Source: Selenomonadaceae bacterium (GTDB lineage Bacteria; Bacillota; Negativicutes; Selenomonadales; Selenomonadaceae). From it: DNA of 64,000 bases. Position 1 is the first letter of the stretch. Each line of letters starts with the position of its first letter. Under the pieces are notes generated by a model, which did not search any database, was not told the origin of the DNA, and saw only the letters and a list, made by a program, of their open reading frames with translations. Shown one piece after another: positions 8,504 through 16,255 of the stretch. The translations under genes and the position numbers were made by a program. The stretch is taken from contig JAFUTY010000023.1 of NCBI GenBank assembly GCA_017484005.1, positions 1 to 64,000 of the forward strand, in the 5' to 3' direction.

Positions 8504-9490
8504 ATGAAAACTTTTTTTGTGACTGGCGGAGCTGGATTCATCGGCGCGAATTTTGTTTATTACATGCTCGACAAACATCCGGAGGATCAAGTTGTCTGTT
8601 TCGATAAACTCACTTACGCAGGGAATCTCGAGACTCTCAACGATGCGATGAAAAACCCGCGATTCAAATTCATCAAAGGAGATATTGCGGATCGAGATTT
8701 CGTCTACAAAACATTCGAGGAGATCAAGCCGGATTATGTGATCAATTTTGCGGCAGAAAGTCATGTCGATCGATCAATTGACACTCCCGAGATCTTTCTC
8801 AAAACAAATATCTTTGGGACGAGTGTGTTGCTCGATGCTTGCAGAAAATTCGAGACGGAGAGATATCATCAAGTCTCAACCGATGAAGTTTATGGAGATC
8901 TTCCGCTCGACCGACCAGATCTATTTTTCACCGAGCAGACAAATCTTCACACATCGAGCCCATATTCTGCATCGAAAGCCTCGGCGGATCTATTGGTTCA
9001 AGCATATGTTCGGACGTTCAAAATTCCTGCGACGATAACGCGATGCTCGAACAATTATGGGCGATTCCATTATCCAGAAAAATTGATTCCGCTGATGATT
9101 CTCAACGCGCTGCATGATAAAAAATTGCCGGTTTATGGAGTCGGTGCGAATGTTCGAGATTGGCTGTATGTTGAGGATCATTGCTCGGCTATCGATTTAG
9201 TCGTGACAAAAGGTCGAATCGGTGAAGTCTACAACGTCGGCGGTCATAATGAGCGTCATAATATCGATGTTGTCAAAGCGATTCTCAAGCAGCTCAACAA
9301 ACCGGAATCGCTAATTGAATTTGTGACAGATCGCAAGGGACATGACCGTCGTTATGCTATCGATGCAACAAAAATCGAGACTGAACTCGGCTGGAAACCT
9401 CAAACGAAATTTGAAGATGGTTTGAAATTGACAATCGATTGGTATCTCGCGAATCGTTCATGGTGGGAAAAACTCTATGCTAATCAGTGA
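8504..9490 (+). CDS. rfbB: dTDP-glucose 4,6-dehydratase
   Basis: This 328-residue protein is a short-chain dehydrogenase of the RmlB type. It converts dTDP-glucose to dTDP-4-keto-6-deoxyglucose for deoxysugar synthesis in the cytoplasm. Visible motifs are the NAD-binding GGAGFIG (about 8-14), STDEVYGDL with the catalytic Asp-Glu, and YSASK with the catalytic Tyr and Lys. ATG 8504 follows GGGAGGAG. The other rhamnose-pathway genes (rfbA, rfbC, rfbD) are not in the window. Its position after the glycosyltransferase cluster suggests it supplies sugar for the same glycan. The last 14 bases overlap cbiT. Confidence 0.93.
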   Translation: MKTFFVTGGAGFIGANFVYYMLDKHPEDQVVCFDKLTYAGNLETLNDAMKNPRFKFIKGDIADRDFVYKTFEEIKPDYVINFAAESHVDRSIDTPEIFLKTNIFGTSVLLDACRKFETERYHQVSTDEVYGDLPLDRPDLFFTEQTNLHTSSPYSASKASADLLVQAYVRTFKIPATITRCSNNYGRFHYPEKLIPLMILNALHDKKLPVYGVGANVRDWLYVEDHCSAIDLVVTKGRIGEVYNVGGHNERHNIDVVKAILKQLNKPESLIEFVTDRKGHDRRYAIDATKIETELGWKPQTKFEDGLKLTIDWYLANRSWWEKLYANQ

Positions 9491-10043
9491 TTCGGAATTC
9501 ATTCGCGCGGAAAAGATTCCAATGACTAAAAAAAATATTCGACTCCTCGTTTTGGCGGAATCGAATATCGAAAAAAATTCGATTGTCTATGATATCGGCG
9601 GAGGGACTGGAGCGTTGTCGATTGATGCGGCGCGAATCTGTTCAGAAGGATTTGTTTATACTCTCGAAAAAAATCCTGCGAGCGTTGATTTGATTCGTCA
9701 AAATCTCGAAAAATTCCATGTCGAAAATTTAAAATTGATCGAGTCAAATGCTCCCAATGGAATGGAAAATCTTCCGCCCGCCGATGTAATTTTGATCGGC
9801 GGCAGTGGTGGAAATCTGGAAAAAATTCTCGAGAGATCTGTTGAGAATTTAAAATCGCATGGAAGAATTATCGTGACAGCGATCACTCTTCAAACGATCT
9901 CAACAGCTCTCGATTTCTTCAATGATCATGCGGAATTCAACTGTGAATCGATTCAAGCGCAAATCAATAGAATCGAGCGCGTCAAAAATCTCGATATGCT
10001 TCGTGCGGAAAATCCAATTTTCATTCTGAACGCGTGGAGATGA
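9477..10043 (+). CDS. cbiT: Precorrin-6Y methylase, decarboxylating subunit (CbiT-like)
   Basis: This 188-residue SAM-dependent methyltransferase matches CbiT. It has the family opening (ISDSEFIRAEKIPMTK), the SAM loop YDIGGGTGALSIDAA and a downstream ILIGGSGG. CbiT methylates C15 and decarboxylates the C12 acetate of the corrin precursor in anaerobic cobalamin synthesis. The start inside rfbB is kept because the opening is conserved. No other cobalamin gene lies nearby, so it is either a dispersed pathway member or a methyltransferase recruited to another job. The next gene begins on its stop codon (ATGA). Confidence 0.8.
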   Translation: MLISDSEFIRAEKIPMTKKNIRLLVLAESNIEKNSIVYDIGGGTGALSIDAARICSEGFVYTLEKNPASVDLIRQNLEKFHVENLKLIESNAPNGMENLPPADVILIGGSGGNLEKILERSVENLKSHGRIIVTAITLQTISTALDFFNDHAEFNCESIQAQINRIERVKNLDMLRAENPIFILNAWR

Positions 10044-10243
10044 ATTCAGTGAAAATCGATCCTGAAGATAAAGAGATTCTCGATTTTCTCGAAGATATCA
10101 TTGACGAAACGATCATTCGTGAGAGGATCAAATATTTGGATCTCGATGATGAATCGCAATTGATCAGTGAAGAAGAATTGATGGCAGAATTGGGAATCTC
10201 GGAAGAAGATCTTGAAAAGGTTGGAGATGTTCGATTCGAGTAA
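10040..10243 (+). CDS. Antitoxin-like acidic protein, first of two paralogues
   Basis: This 67-residue acidic protein starts at the ATG overlapping the cbiT stop. Its C-terminal half (DDESQLISEEELMAELGISE, ending GDVRFE) matches the antitoxin-like gene immediately downstream, and it has the same size and charge. No toxin follows directly, so it looks like a duplicated, orphan antitoxin. The antitoxin role is inferred from the paralogue next to a RelE-type toxin. Confidence 0.6.
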   Translation: MNSVKIDPEDKEILDFLEDIIDETIIRERIKYLDLDDESQLISEEELMAELGISEEDLEKVGDVRFE

Positions 10244-10263
10244 ATTTATGGAGGTGATTTATA

Positions 10264-10482
10264 ATGAAAGCAGATCGAAATCAAGTTATGGAAGTCGATT
10301 CAGAGGAGGAGGAACTTCGCGAGATATTGGATGATTTATTGGACGCCTCAATGATTCTTGACAGAACTCGAAACTTCGATTGGGATGATGAATCAAATTT
10401 CGTGACACGCGAAGAGATTATGGCGAGATATGGAATCACGGAAGAAGATCTTGCAAAAGTGGGAGAGGTTCGATTTGAGTAA
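10264..10482 (+). CDS. Antitoxin of a RelE-type toxin-antitoxin pair
   Basis: This 72-residue acidic protein lies behind GGAGGTG and ends in a region (DDESNFVTREEIMARYGITE, GEVRFE) shared with the preceding gene. It overlaps the toxin start by eight bases, the usual arrangement for a co-translated antitoxin. It should bind and neutralise the toxin and may repress the operon. I recognise no DNA-binding fold with certainty. Confidence 0.7.
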   Translation: MKADRNQVMEVDSEEEELREILDDLLDASMILDRTRNFDWDDESNFVTREEIMARYGITEEDLAKVGEVRFE

Positions 10483-10822
10483 AAGCTGGAGCTTGATCTA
10501 CACAATCGAAGCACAAAATGATCTCGACAAACTAGATAATAGTCAACGAATGCAAATACAGTCTGTGATCGATCGTTTCATAAAAAATCCTCTTCCAAAA
10601 TCTGAGGGCAGCTATGGAAATCCATTGCATGGACAACTGGCTGGATATTTCAAAATCAAACTGCTCGATTCCGGAATTCGAATTCTCTACACATTGAAAC
10701 GCCGCAAGGATAAAATGATCGTCGTGTTGATTGGTATGCGCCGCGATGATGAAGTCTATGAAATTGCTTTGGAACGATTGAAAAAATTCCGATCGCGTAA
10801 ATCTCGGAAATCTCAAAATTAA
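10475..10822 (+). CDS. RelE/ParE-family toxin
   Basis: This 115-residue basic protein begins at TTG 10475, with GGGAGAGG upstream inside the antitoxin gene. It has the RelE/ParE layout: YTIEAQNDLDKLD helix, GNPLHGQLAGYFKIKLLDSG, IRILYTLKR and VVLIGMRRDDEVYEIA. Family members cleave mRNA on the ribosome or poison gyrase. Which activity applies cannot be decided here. The C-terminus is very basic (KKFRSRKSRKSQN), typical of RNA contact. Confidence 0.82.
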   Translation: MSKSWSLIYTIEAQNDLDKLDNSQRMQIQSVIDRFIKNPLPKSEGSYGNPLHGQLAGYFKIKLLDSGIRILYTLKRRKDKMIVVLIGMRRDDEVYEIALERLKKFRSRKSRKSQN

Positions 10823-10841
10823 ATCGAGAGAGGTGTTTTAA

Positions 10842-11177
10842 ATGATCAAAAAAATTTCGGCGATTCTGATTCTGGTGCTCGCACTGATGATCTCGAATTC
10901 TCAACAAAATTCCGCTGAAGCTGCTGAAGTTTATGTCGGCAGTTACAGCGATGGAACGAGCGTCATGCTGCTCACTGAATCGGTGCATATTAGAAGTCGG
11001 TCTCCATATTCATTCACTTGCACGATTCGAGCCGGGCGGGATTATCTCGATTATTCCTTCTTTCCATACAACGGAAGCCCATATTATCGCAATTCCGAGG
11101 GCTATGAAGGATATGTGCATGGCGGTCAGTCTCCAGTTGCAGAATCAATTTATCGATATGTTTTGAACAATTGGTAA
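10842..11177 (+). CDS. Small exported protein, unknown function
   Basis: This 111-residue protein has a signal peptide (MIKKISAILILVLALMIS, probable cleavage after AEA). The mature part is rich in Tyr and Ser and has no domain I recognise. ATG 10842 follows GAGAGGTG. It lies after the toxin and before a terminator, and may be the last gene of the rfbB-to-toxin transcription unit. Confidence 0.6.
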   Translation: MIKKISAILILVLALMISNSQQNSAEAAEVYVGSYSDGTSVMLLTESVHIRSRSPYSFTCTIRAGRDYLDYSFFPYNGSPYYRNSEGYEGYVHGGQSPVAESIYRYVLNNW

Positions 11178-11187
11178 AAAATTGAAA

Positions 11188-11222
11188 ACTCCGAGGTCAA
11201 AAAGCTCTCGGAGTCTTTTTTT
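11188..11222 (+). terminator. Terminator after the small exported protein
   Basis: ACTCCGAG pairs with CTCGGAGT. A seven-T run and the recurrent ATTTCCG end follow. Confidence 0.88.
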
Positions 11223-11236
11223 ATTTCCGTGAAAAT

Positions 11237-11336
11237 TTGACAGCGTCAAGAAATTGATAGGATTTTTTCTCGCAATTGATTAAGTTTGCATTTATAATTC
11301 TTCACAAAATCAATCTCGATTCAATTCGAAGATTGA
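11237..11336 (+). promoter_or_regulatory. PTS operon promoter region with two inverted repeats
   Basis: A perfect small palindrome TTGACAGCGTCAA (11237-11249) overlaps a TTGACA and is followed by TGATAGGAT (11255-11263), an extended -10-like box at short spacing. A second -10-like TATAAT is at 11293-11298. An imperfect hairpin, TCAATCT with AGATTGA (11310-11336), lies just before the ribosome site. These are candidates for promoter, operator and leader structure of the PTS operon. I do not see a sigma-54 -24/-12 pair. Confidence 0.45.
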
Positions 11337-11362
11337 TAATTCAAAAAGAGGAGGTGAATTAG

Positions 11363-11800
11363 ATGTTCGGAATTATCGTTGGAACTCATGGCGCTTTCGC
11401 AACTGGTATCGTTCAATCGTGTGAGATGATCTTCGGCAAACGTGAGAATTTGAGAGCTGTCACTCTCGTTCCTGGCGAAGGTCCTGACGACGTCGTTGCC
11501 AAATACGAAAAAGCTATCAAAGAGCTCGGAAATCCTGATCGAATTCTCTTTCTGAATGATTTGCTCGGCGGCAGTCCATACAACGCCGCATGCAGAATCG
11601 TCGCGCTGAATGAGAATTATGGAATCGTCGCAGGAGTTAATCTGCCGATGCTTATCGAAATGTCATCCGCGCAGGATATGGATGACGGTTCAGCATCAAT
11701 CGCGGATCTCATGGCGCAGGCTGAAGAGGCTGGCAAAAATGGAGTCAAAGTTTCTTCATATGAAAGCTTGAACGCCTCATCGGACGACGATGAACTCTAA
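11363..11800 (+). CDS. Mannose-family PTS component IIA
   Basis: This 145-residue cytoplasmic protein has the phosphorylated histidine at position 9 in GTHG, and FLNDLLGGSP typical of EIIA-Man. It passes phosphate from HPr to IIB during sugar uptake. It starts behind GAGGAGGTG and is the first of four PTS genes in the order IIA-IIB-IIC-IID. The family imports mannose, fructose, sorbose or amino sugars. The substrate cannot be read from the sequence. Confidence 0.93.
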   Translation: MFGIIVGTHGAFATGIVQSCEMIFGKRENLRAVTLVPGEGPDDVVAKYEKAIKELGNPDRILFLNDLLGGSPYNAACRIVALNENYGIVAGVNLPMLIEMSSAQDMDDGSASIADLMAQAEEAGKNGVKVSSYESLNASSDDDEL

Positions 11801-11820
11801 AATCGAAAGGAGATTATCAA

Positions 11821-12312
11821 ATGGAAATCGCTTTCTGTCGAATCGATGATCGTCTTATCCACGGTCAAGTCGCGACTGTCTGGTCAAAAGTCACCGGCTG
11901 CAATCGAATCATGTGCTGCTCTGATGAAGTCGCTCAAGATGAACTTCGCAAAAAACTCCTCCTCCAAGTCGTTCCTCCAGGACTCAAAGGCTATGTCATT
12001 CCAGTTGACAAAGCTGTCGAGGCTTACAAAAATCCAAAATATGAATCCTTCAAAACTCTCTTCCTCTTCACAAAACCTCGCGATGTCGTTCGTGCGGTTA
12101 AAGGCGGAATTCCGTTCAAATCAGTCAACCTCGGCGGAAAATGCTTCAAAGACGGCGATACAATGATTTCGCAGGCTGTCGCTGTCGATGCTGATGATGT
12201 TGCAGCGATTAAAGAACTCGTTGACATGGGAATCGAAGTGGAAATCAGAAAGCTCGTCAACGATACCAAAATCGACGCAATGGACGCATTAAAGTCCAAG
12301 GGGCTGGTTTAA
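11821..12312 (+). CDS. Mannose-family PTS component IIB
   Basis: This 163-residue protein has the active histidine at position 14 in DDRLIHGQV, the diagnostic EIIB-Man motif. It receives phosphate from IIA and gives it to the incoming sugar at the IIC-IID transporter. It starts 20 bases after IIA behind AAAGGAG. IIC begins one base after its stop, so the genes are probably translationally coupled. Confidence 0.93.
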   Translation: MEIAFCRIDDRLIHGQVATVWSKVTGCNRIMCCSDEVAQDELRKKLLLQVVPPGLKGYVIPVDKAVEAYKNPKYESFKTLFLFTKPRDVVRAVKGGIPFKSVNLGGKCFKDGDTMISQAVAVDADDVAAIKELVDMGIEVEIRKLVNDTKIDAMDALKSKGLV

Positions 12313-12313
12313 T

Positions 12314-13126
12314 ATGTCTGAAGTACAGTTGATTTTGCTGTTCATCGTCGCGGCTATCACTGGTATGGCGTCAGTTCTCGACGAAATGCAGTTTCATCGT
12401 CCGGTTGTCGCTTGTACAATGACTGGAATGGTTCTCGGCGATACAACCACTGGCGTTATCCTCGGCGGAACGCTTGAAATGATGGCTCTCGGCTGGATGA
12501 ACGTCGGTGCAGCTATGGCGCCAGATGCCGCACTTGCATCAGTTGTCTCGGCGATTCTTGTTATCGTCGGGCATCAGGATATCAGTGCAGGTATAGCACT
12601 AGCAGTTCCTCTCGCTGCTGCTGGACAGGTTTTGACGATTTTCGTTCGTACAATCACAGTTTTCTTCCAACATCTCGCCGACAAGTATGCAGATGAAGGA
12701 AGTATGCGCGGAATTGAGATGTGTCACTTGGCAGGTCTCATTCTTCAAGCTCTCCGTGTTGCATTGCCAGCTATCGCGATTGCTATGGTCGCTGGAACTG
12801 ATACTGTCAACAATGCTCTCAACGCGATTCCTGAAGTTATCACTCGCGGCTTGCAAGTCGCTGGCGGTTTCATCGTTGTCGTTGGTTACGCGATGGTTAT
12901 CAACCTGATGAATGCTCAAAAACTCATGGTCTACTTCTTCCTCGGATTCCTTATCGCTGTTTTCACCGATGTCAACTTGATCGGTTTTGGCGCGATTGGT
13001 GCTATCTGCGCATGGTTCCATATTAAGGATATGCAGAAAGATATCGCTATCGAAGAAGCAGCTAAAACTGGCGGCGGCGGTGGAGCTGTCGAGGGTGCAG
13101 ACATCGACGATTCCGATTTGATGTAG
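12314..13126 (+). CDS. Mannose-family PTS component IIC
   Basis: This 270-residue polytopic membrane protein matches EIIC of the mannose family: several hydrophobic helices and TGMVLGDTTTGVILGGTLEM, typical of the substrate-binding region. With IID it forms the sugar channel in the cytoplasmic membrane. The tail is Gly-rich and acidic. Confidence 0.92.
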   Translation: MSEVQLILLFIVAAITGMASVLDEMQFHRPVVACTMTGMVLGDTTTGVILGGTLEMMALGWMNVGAAMAPDAALASVVSAILVIVGHQDISAGIALAVPLAAAGQVLTIFVRTITVFFQHLADKYADEGSMRGIEMCHLAGLILQALRVALPAIAIAMVAGTDTVNNALNAIPEVITRGLQVAGGFIVVVGYAMVINLMNAQKLMVYFFLGFLIAVFTDVNLIGFGAIGAICAWFHIKDMQKDIAIEEAAKTGGGGGAVEGADIDDSDLM

Positions 13127-13141
13127 GAAGGAGGAAGTTAA

Positions 13142-13963
13142 GTGGGAGATAAAAAAGTTACCAAAAATGATCTGTTTTGGGTTTTTATTAGATCGAATTT
13201 CCTGCTTGGATCGTTCAACTTCGAACGTATGCAGGCAATGGGATTCTGCGTCGCAATGATGCCAATTCTCAAACGAGTCTACAGTGGCGACGATCTCAAA
13301 GCAGCTCTTAAACGTCATCTCGAATTCTTCAACACACAGCCATTCGTTGCGGCAGCTATCATGGGAATCATTGGCGCAATGGAAGAGCAAAAAGCTAACG
13401 GTGCAAACATCTCCGCGGCTACTCTTTCCGGTGTCAAGGTCGGTTTGATTGGACCTCTCGCAGGCGTCGGCGATCCTATTTTCTGGGGAACAATTCGTCC
13501 GGTTCTCGCAGCTCTCGGTGCAGGTATCGCGATGACTGGATCTCTCATTGGTCCATTTATCTTTTTCATCGGCTTCAATATCATTCGTCTTTTGACTCAC
13601 TGGTACGGCGTTAAATATGGCTATGAAAAAGGTACTGAGCTCGTCGAAAACATCGGCGGAAATGAAATGCACTTCTTGACTGAAGGCGCATCAGTTCTTG
13701 GACTTCTCGTCATGGGCGCACTCGTTGCGAAATGGACAACTGTCAACATGCCGCTCGTTATCTCGGAATATGATAATTCTGCCGGCGAACATGTTGTCAC
13801 AACCTTGCAGAACATTCTCGACAGTTTGATGCCTGGAATGGTTGCATTATTCATGACTTTCGCATGCATGTGGCTCCTCAAACGCGGCGTCAATCCTCTC
13901 GTTATCATCATTGGACTCTTTGTCATTGGTATCGTTGGATACGCAATTGGGCTTTTCGCTTAA
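13142..13963 (+). CDS. Mannose-family PTS component IID
   Basis: This 273-residue protein starts at GTG behind AAGGAGGAAG. It matches EIID: an N-terminal helix starting DLFWVFIRS, NFERMQAMGFCVAMMPIL, GVGDPIFWGTIRP, and C-terminal membrane segments. It completes the IIC-IID transporter and is the last gene before a strong terminator. Confidence 0.92.
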   Translation: MGDKKVTKNDLFWVFIRSNFLLGSFNFERMQAMGFCVAMMPILKRVYSGDDLKAALKRHLEFFNTQPFVAAAIMGIIGAMEEQKANGANISAATLSGVKVGLIGPLAGVGDPIFWGTIRPVLAALGAGIAMTGSLIGPFIFFIGFNIIRLLTHWYGVKYGYEKGTELVENIGGNEMHFLTEGASVLGLLVMGALVAKWTTVNMPLVISEYDNSAGEHVVTTLQNILDSLMPGMVALFMTFACMWLLKRGVNPLVIIIGLFVIGIVGYAIGLFA

Positions 13964-13989
13964 TTCAGATTCACACACAAACAAAAAAA

Positions 13990-14025
13990 GATCCGAGGAT
14001 CATTTCGATCCCCGGATCTCTTTTT
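13990..14025 (+). terminator. Terminator of the PTS operon
   Basis: GATCCGAGGATC pairs with GATCCCCGGATC around ATTTC. A T-run and the recurrent ATTTCCG end follow. Confidence 0.92.
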
Positions 14026-14101
14026 ATTTCCGATTTTATCTAGAGGACTTTCTGCATTTTCAGAGAATGTATCAAGAAAATTCTTCGAGAGGAGGAGTTT
14101 C

Positions 14102-16141
14102 ATGAATTCGGAACAAAAAATTCTACTCAAATTGCTCGATGGAAAAAATGTCTTTCAATTGCCAGTGTATCAGCGAAATTACAATTGGGAATCGAAACAT
14201 GTCGAAAGATTTCTTGAAGACATTGAAGCAATATTGAATGGTCGAGATACACATTTTTTCGGTGTTTTCGTTGGAATTGAAAAAAGCAGCTCGTTTGTTG
14301 ATCGAAAAACTTTAATCGATGGACAGCAGAGACTCACGACGACGATGATTTTTCTCAAGGCACTTCATGATTTCATCCTTGATCAAAAATATGATCGTGA
14401 ATCGGAAGCGAATTCAAATAGAAATCTCGCGACTGATATCATGACTTCATATTTAACAAACAATCTTTCTGGAAAAGATAGAGTCAAACTTCAATTGCTT
14501 GGAGTAGATCGCGAAAATTATCTCCGGCTGCTCGAAAATCCAACGCTGTGCGATCAAAATAGCCGAATCAAACAAAATTATTCCACATGCCGCAAAAAAA
14601 TCGCTGAGTGGATCAAATGGGAGAAGAAAACTCCTCAAGAAATTTTTGATACGCTCGCAAAAATTCAAGTCATATATCTCAAGTTGTTTGATGGAGAAGA
14701 TGATCCTCAATTAATTTTCGAGTCTATCAATTCAACGGGTTTGGATCTCGCAAAATCGGATCTGATTCGAAATTTTCTTCTGATGGGAATTCAAAATCGT
14801 GATGAACAGGAAAGACTTTTCAAGGAGTATTGGCTGAAAATTGCTGATGAAAATTTGCATCGCGATAATGATTCAATCGAAAAATTTTTTACTCATTACG
14901 TCACGTACAAACTCGAAATTTCCGATGTGAAATCTGAAAATCTCTATGAAAAATTTAAATCGCTTTGTGAAAAATCAACTCACGAGGAAATTTTGATAGA
15001 GCTCGAGAAATTCTCTCAATATTTTAGAGCATTCGTTTACTTTGAAGGGAATTATTCCGAGACGGTGTTCAAATATCTTCGCGCTCTGTCTGAACTCAAA
15101 CATACGACTTGTTTTCCATTTTTATTCCACCTGTTTGAAGATTTTTCAAATCAAGTTATCGATGAATCGACGCTCGAGAAAGTTTTGAAATTGATCGTAT
15201 CATATTATGTTCAGACACAAGTCTGTGGAAATCCAACTTCAAAACGCCGCGAATTTTTTATCACGCTGCACCGTCGAGTTTTCATCGTCGAATCAAACAA
15301 GAAAAAGTATTTCGAGGCAGTCAAAAAATTCATGTGCAAAATTCAAACTACAGCTCAATTGCCTTCGAACGAAAATTTCTTCGATAGAGTTCAGGAAATC
15401 AATCTATTCTACGTCGCTGATTTGTGCAAATTCCTTCTAAAAGATATAAACGACGGCAATATCGATGGACTGAAACCTGCTATCATACTTCCAAAAAATC
15501 TCGAAGATGGCTCGTGGAGTATTTCTTCGGAAGATCACGAAAAATATCGATATCGCCTTGGGAATTGTACGCTTGTCTCTCACGATAGACCAAGTTCTTC
15601 GTTTCCAAAGAAGAAGGATATTTACAATGAGGATTCAACTTCCGAGCTTAACTTCGATGTTGTGAATCAAGTTTATTGGGGAATTGATCAGATCGAATCG
15701 CGTGGAAATCGGCTCGCACAAATTTTACTCAAACATTTTAACGTCGATCGGAATTTCGATGCGGAAATCGTTTTCACTCAGCAGCAGACCAAAATCAAAA
15801 CTATCTCTTTAGATGATTGGAAGAATATCGATAAATTCACATTGCTCGGCTATAATTTTCGTGATGTATCGCATGAAGTCAAGTCATGGAAAAGGATGTT
15901 CGAAGAGATTTTGGTGATCCTCGATGAAAAATATTCGAAAGAACTCGATTCGCTCGCGGATGTAGATGGAAAATATCCTAAAATCACTCGAAACCAGATC
16001 GATGATACATTTGAGATTCATCACAATCTTTATGCAGATACAAATCTTGATCCTCAACTCGTGATTCTGTCGATTCAATCTTTGTTTCAACACCTAAATC
16101 TCCCGAAAAATTTGATCTCATTCACTGTCGCTGAAAAATAA
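14102..16141 (+). CDS. DUF262 (GmrSD-like) protein, first of a tandem pair
   Basis: This 679-residue protein begins with a ParB/Srx-like DUF262 domain: FQLPVYQRNYNW, then DGQQRLTT near residue 78. Families with DUF262 include type IV restriction enzymes of the GmrSD kind and other phage-defence proteins, where it is thought to bind or hydrolyse nucleotides. A DUF1524-like HNH region is recognisable from RLGNCTL, but the place where EHILPQ is expected reads AIILPK, so the catalytic histidine seems lost. A further C-terminal domain follows. Start ATG is behind GAGAGGAGG. It has its own terminator, and its paralogue follows. Defence is inferred, not shown. Confidence 0.8.
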   Translation: MNSEQKILLKLLDGKNVFQLPVYQRNYNWESKHVERFLEDIEAILNGRDTHFFGVFVGIEKSSSFVDRKTLIDGQQRLTTTMIFLKALHDFILDQKYDRESEANSNRNLATDIMTSYLTNNLSGKDRVKLQLLGVDRENYLRLLENPTLCDQNSRIKQNYSTCRKKIAEWIKWEKKTPQEIFDTLAKIQVIYLKLFDGEDDPQLIFESINSTGLDLAKSDLIRNFLLMGIQNRDEQERLFKEYWLKIADENLHRDNDSIEKFFTHYVTYKLEISDVKSENLYEKFKSLCEKSTHEEILIELEKFSQYFRAFVYFEGNYSETVFKYLRALSELKHTTCFPFLFHLFEDFSNQVIDESTLEKVLKLIVSYYVQTQVCGNPTSKRREFFITLHRRVFIVESNKKKYFEAVKKFMCKIQTTAQLPSNENFFDRVQEINLFYVADLCKFLLKDINDGNIDGLKPAIILPKNLEDGSWSISSEDHEKYRYRLGNCTLVSHDRPSSSFPKKKDIYNEDSTSELNFDVVNQVYWGIDQIESRGNRLAQILLKHFNVDRNFDAEIVFTQQQTKIKTISLDDWKNIDKFTLLGYNFRDVSHEVKSWKRMFEEILVILDEKYSKELDSLADVDGKYPKITRNQIDDTFEIHHNLYADTNLDPQLVILSIQSLFQHLNLPKNLISFTVAEK

Positions 16142-16145
16142 AAAA

Positions 16146-16179
16146 ATCCTCGATCGCAAATGATCGGGGATCTTTTTTT
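16146..16179 (+). terminator. Terminator between the two DUF262 genes
   Basis: ATCCTCGATC pairs with GATCGGGGAT, followed by seven T and the recurrent GTTCGG end. The two paralogues are therefore probably separate transcripts. Confidence 0.88.
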
Positions 16180-16255
16180 GTTCGGCGAGGAGTTTTCAAA
16201 CAGGATTTTCGAATTCGATAATCGAAACGAGAAGTAAAAAATTGGAGGGATTGAA

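Noticed and set aside
11260-11300. Sigma-54 promoter for the mannose-family PTS
   Set aside because: TTGCAT is present, but no GG at the matching -24 position was found. A sigma-A-type region fits better.
12599-13672. 357-codon minus-strand open frame across PTS IIC and IID
   Set aside because: It overlaps two clear PTS membrane genes, has no ribosome site and encodes a Ser/Cys/Asn-rich sequence without features. It is a shadow of biased codon use.
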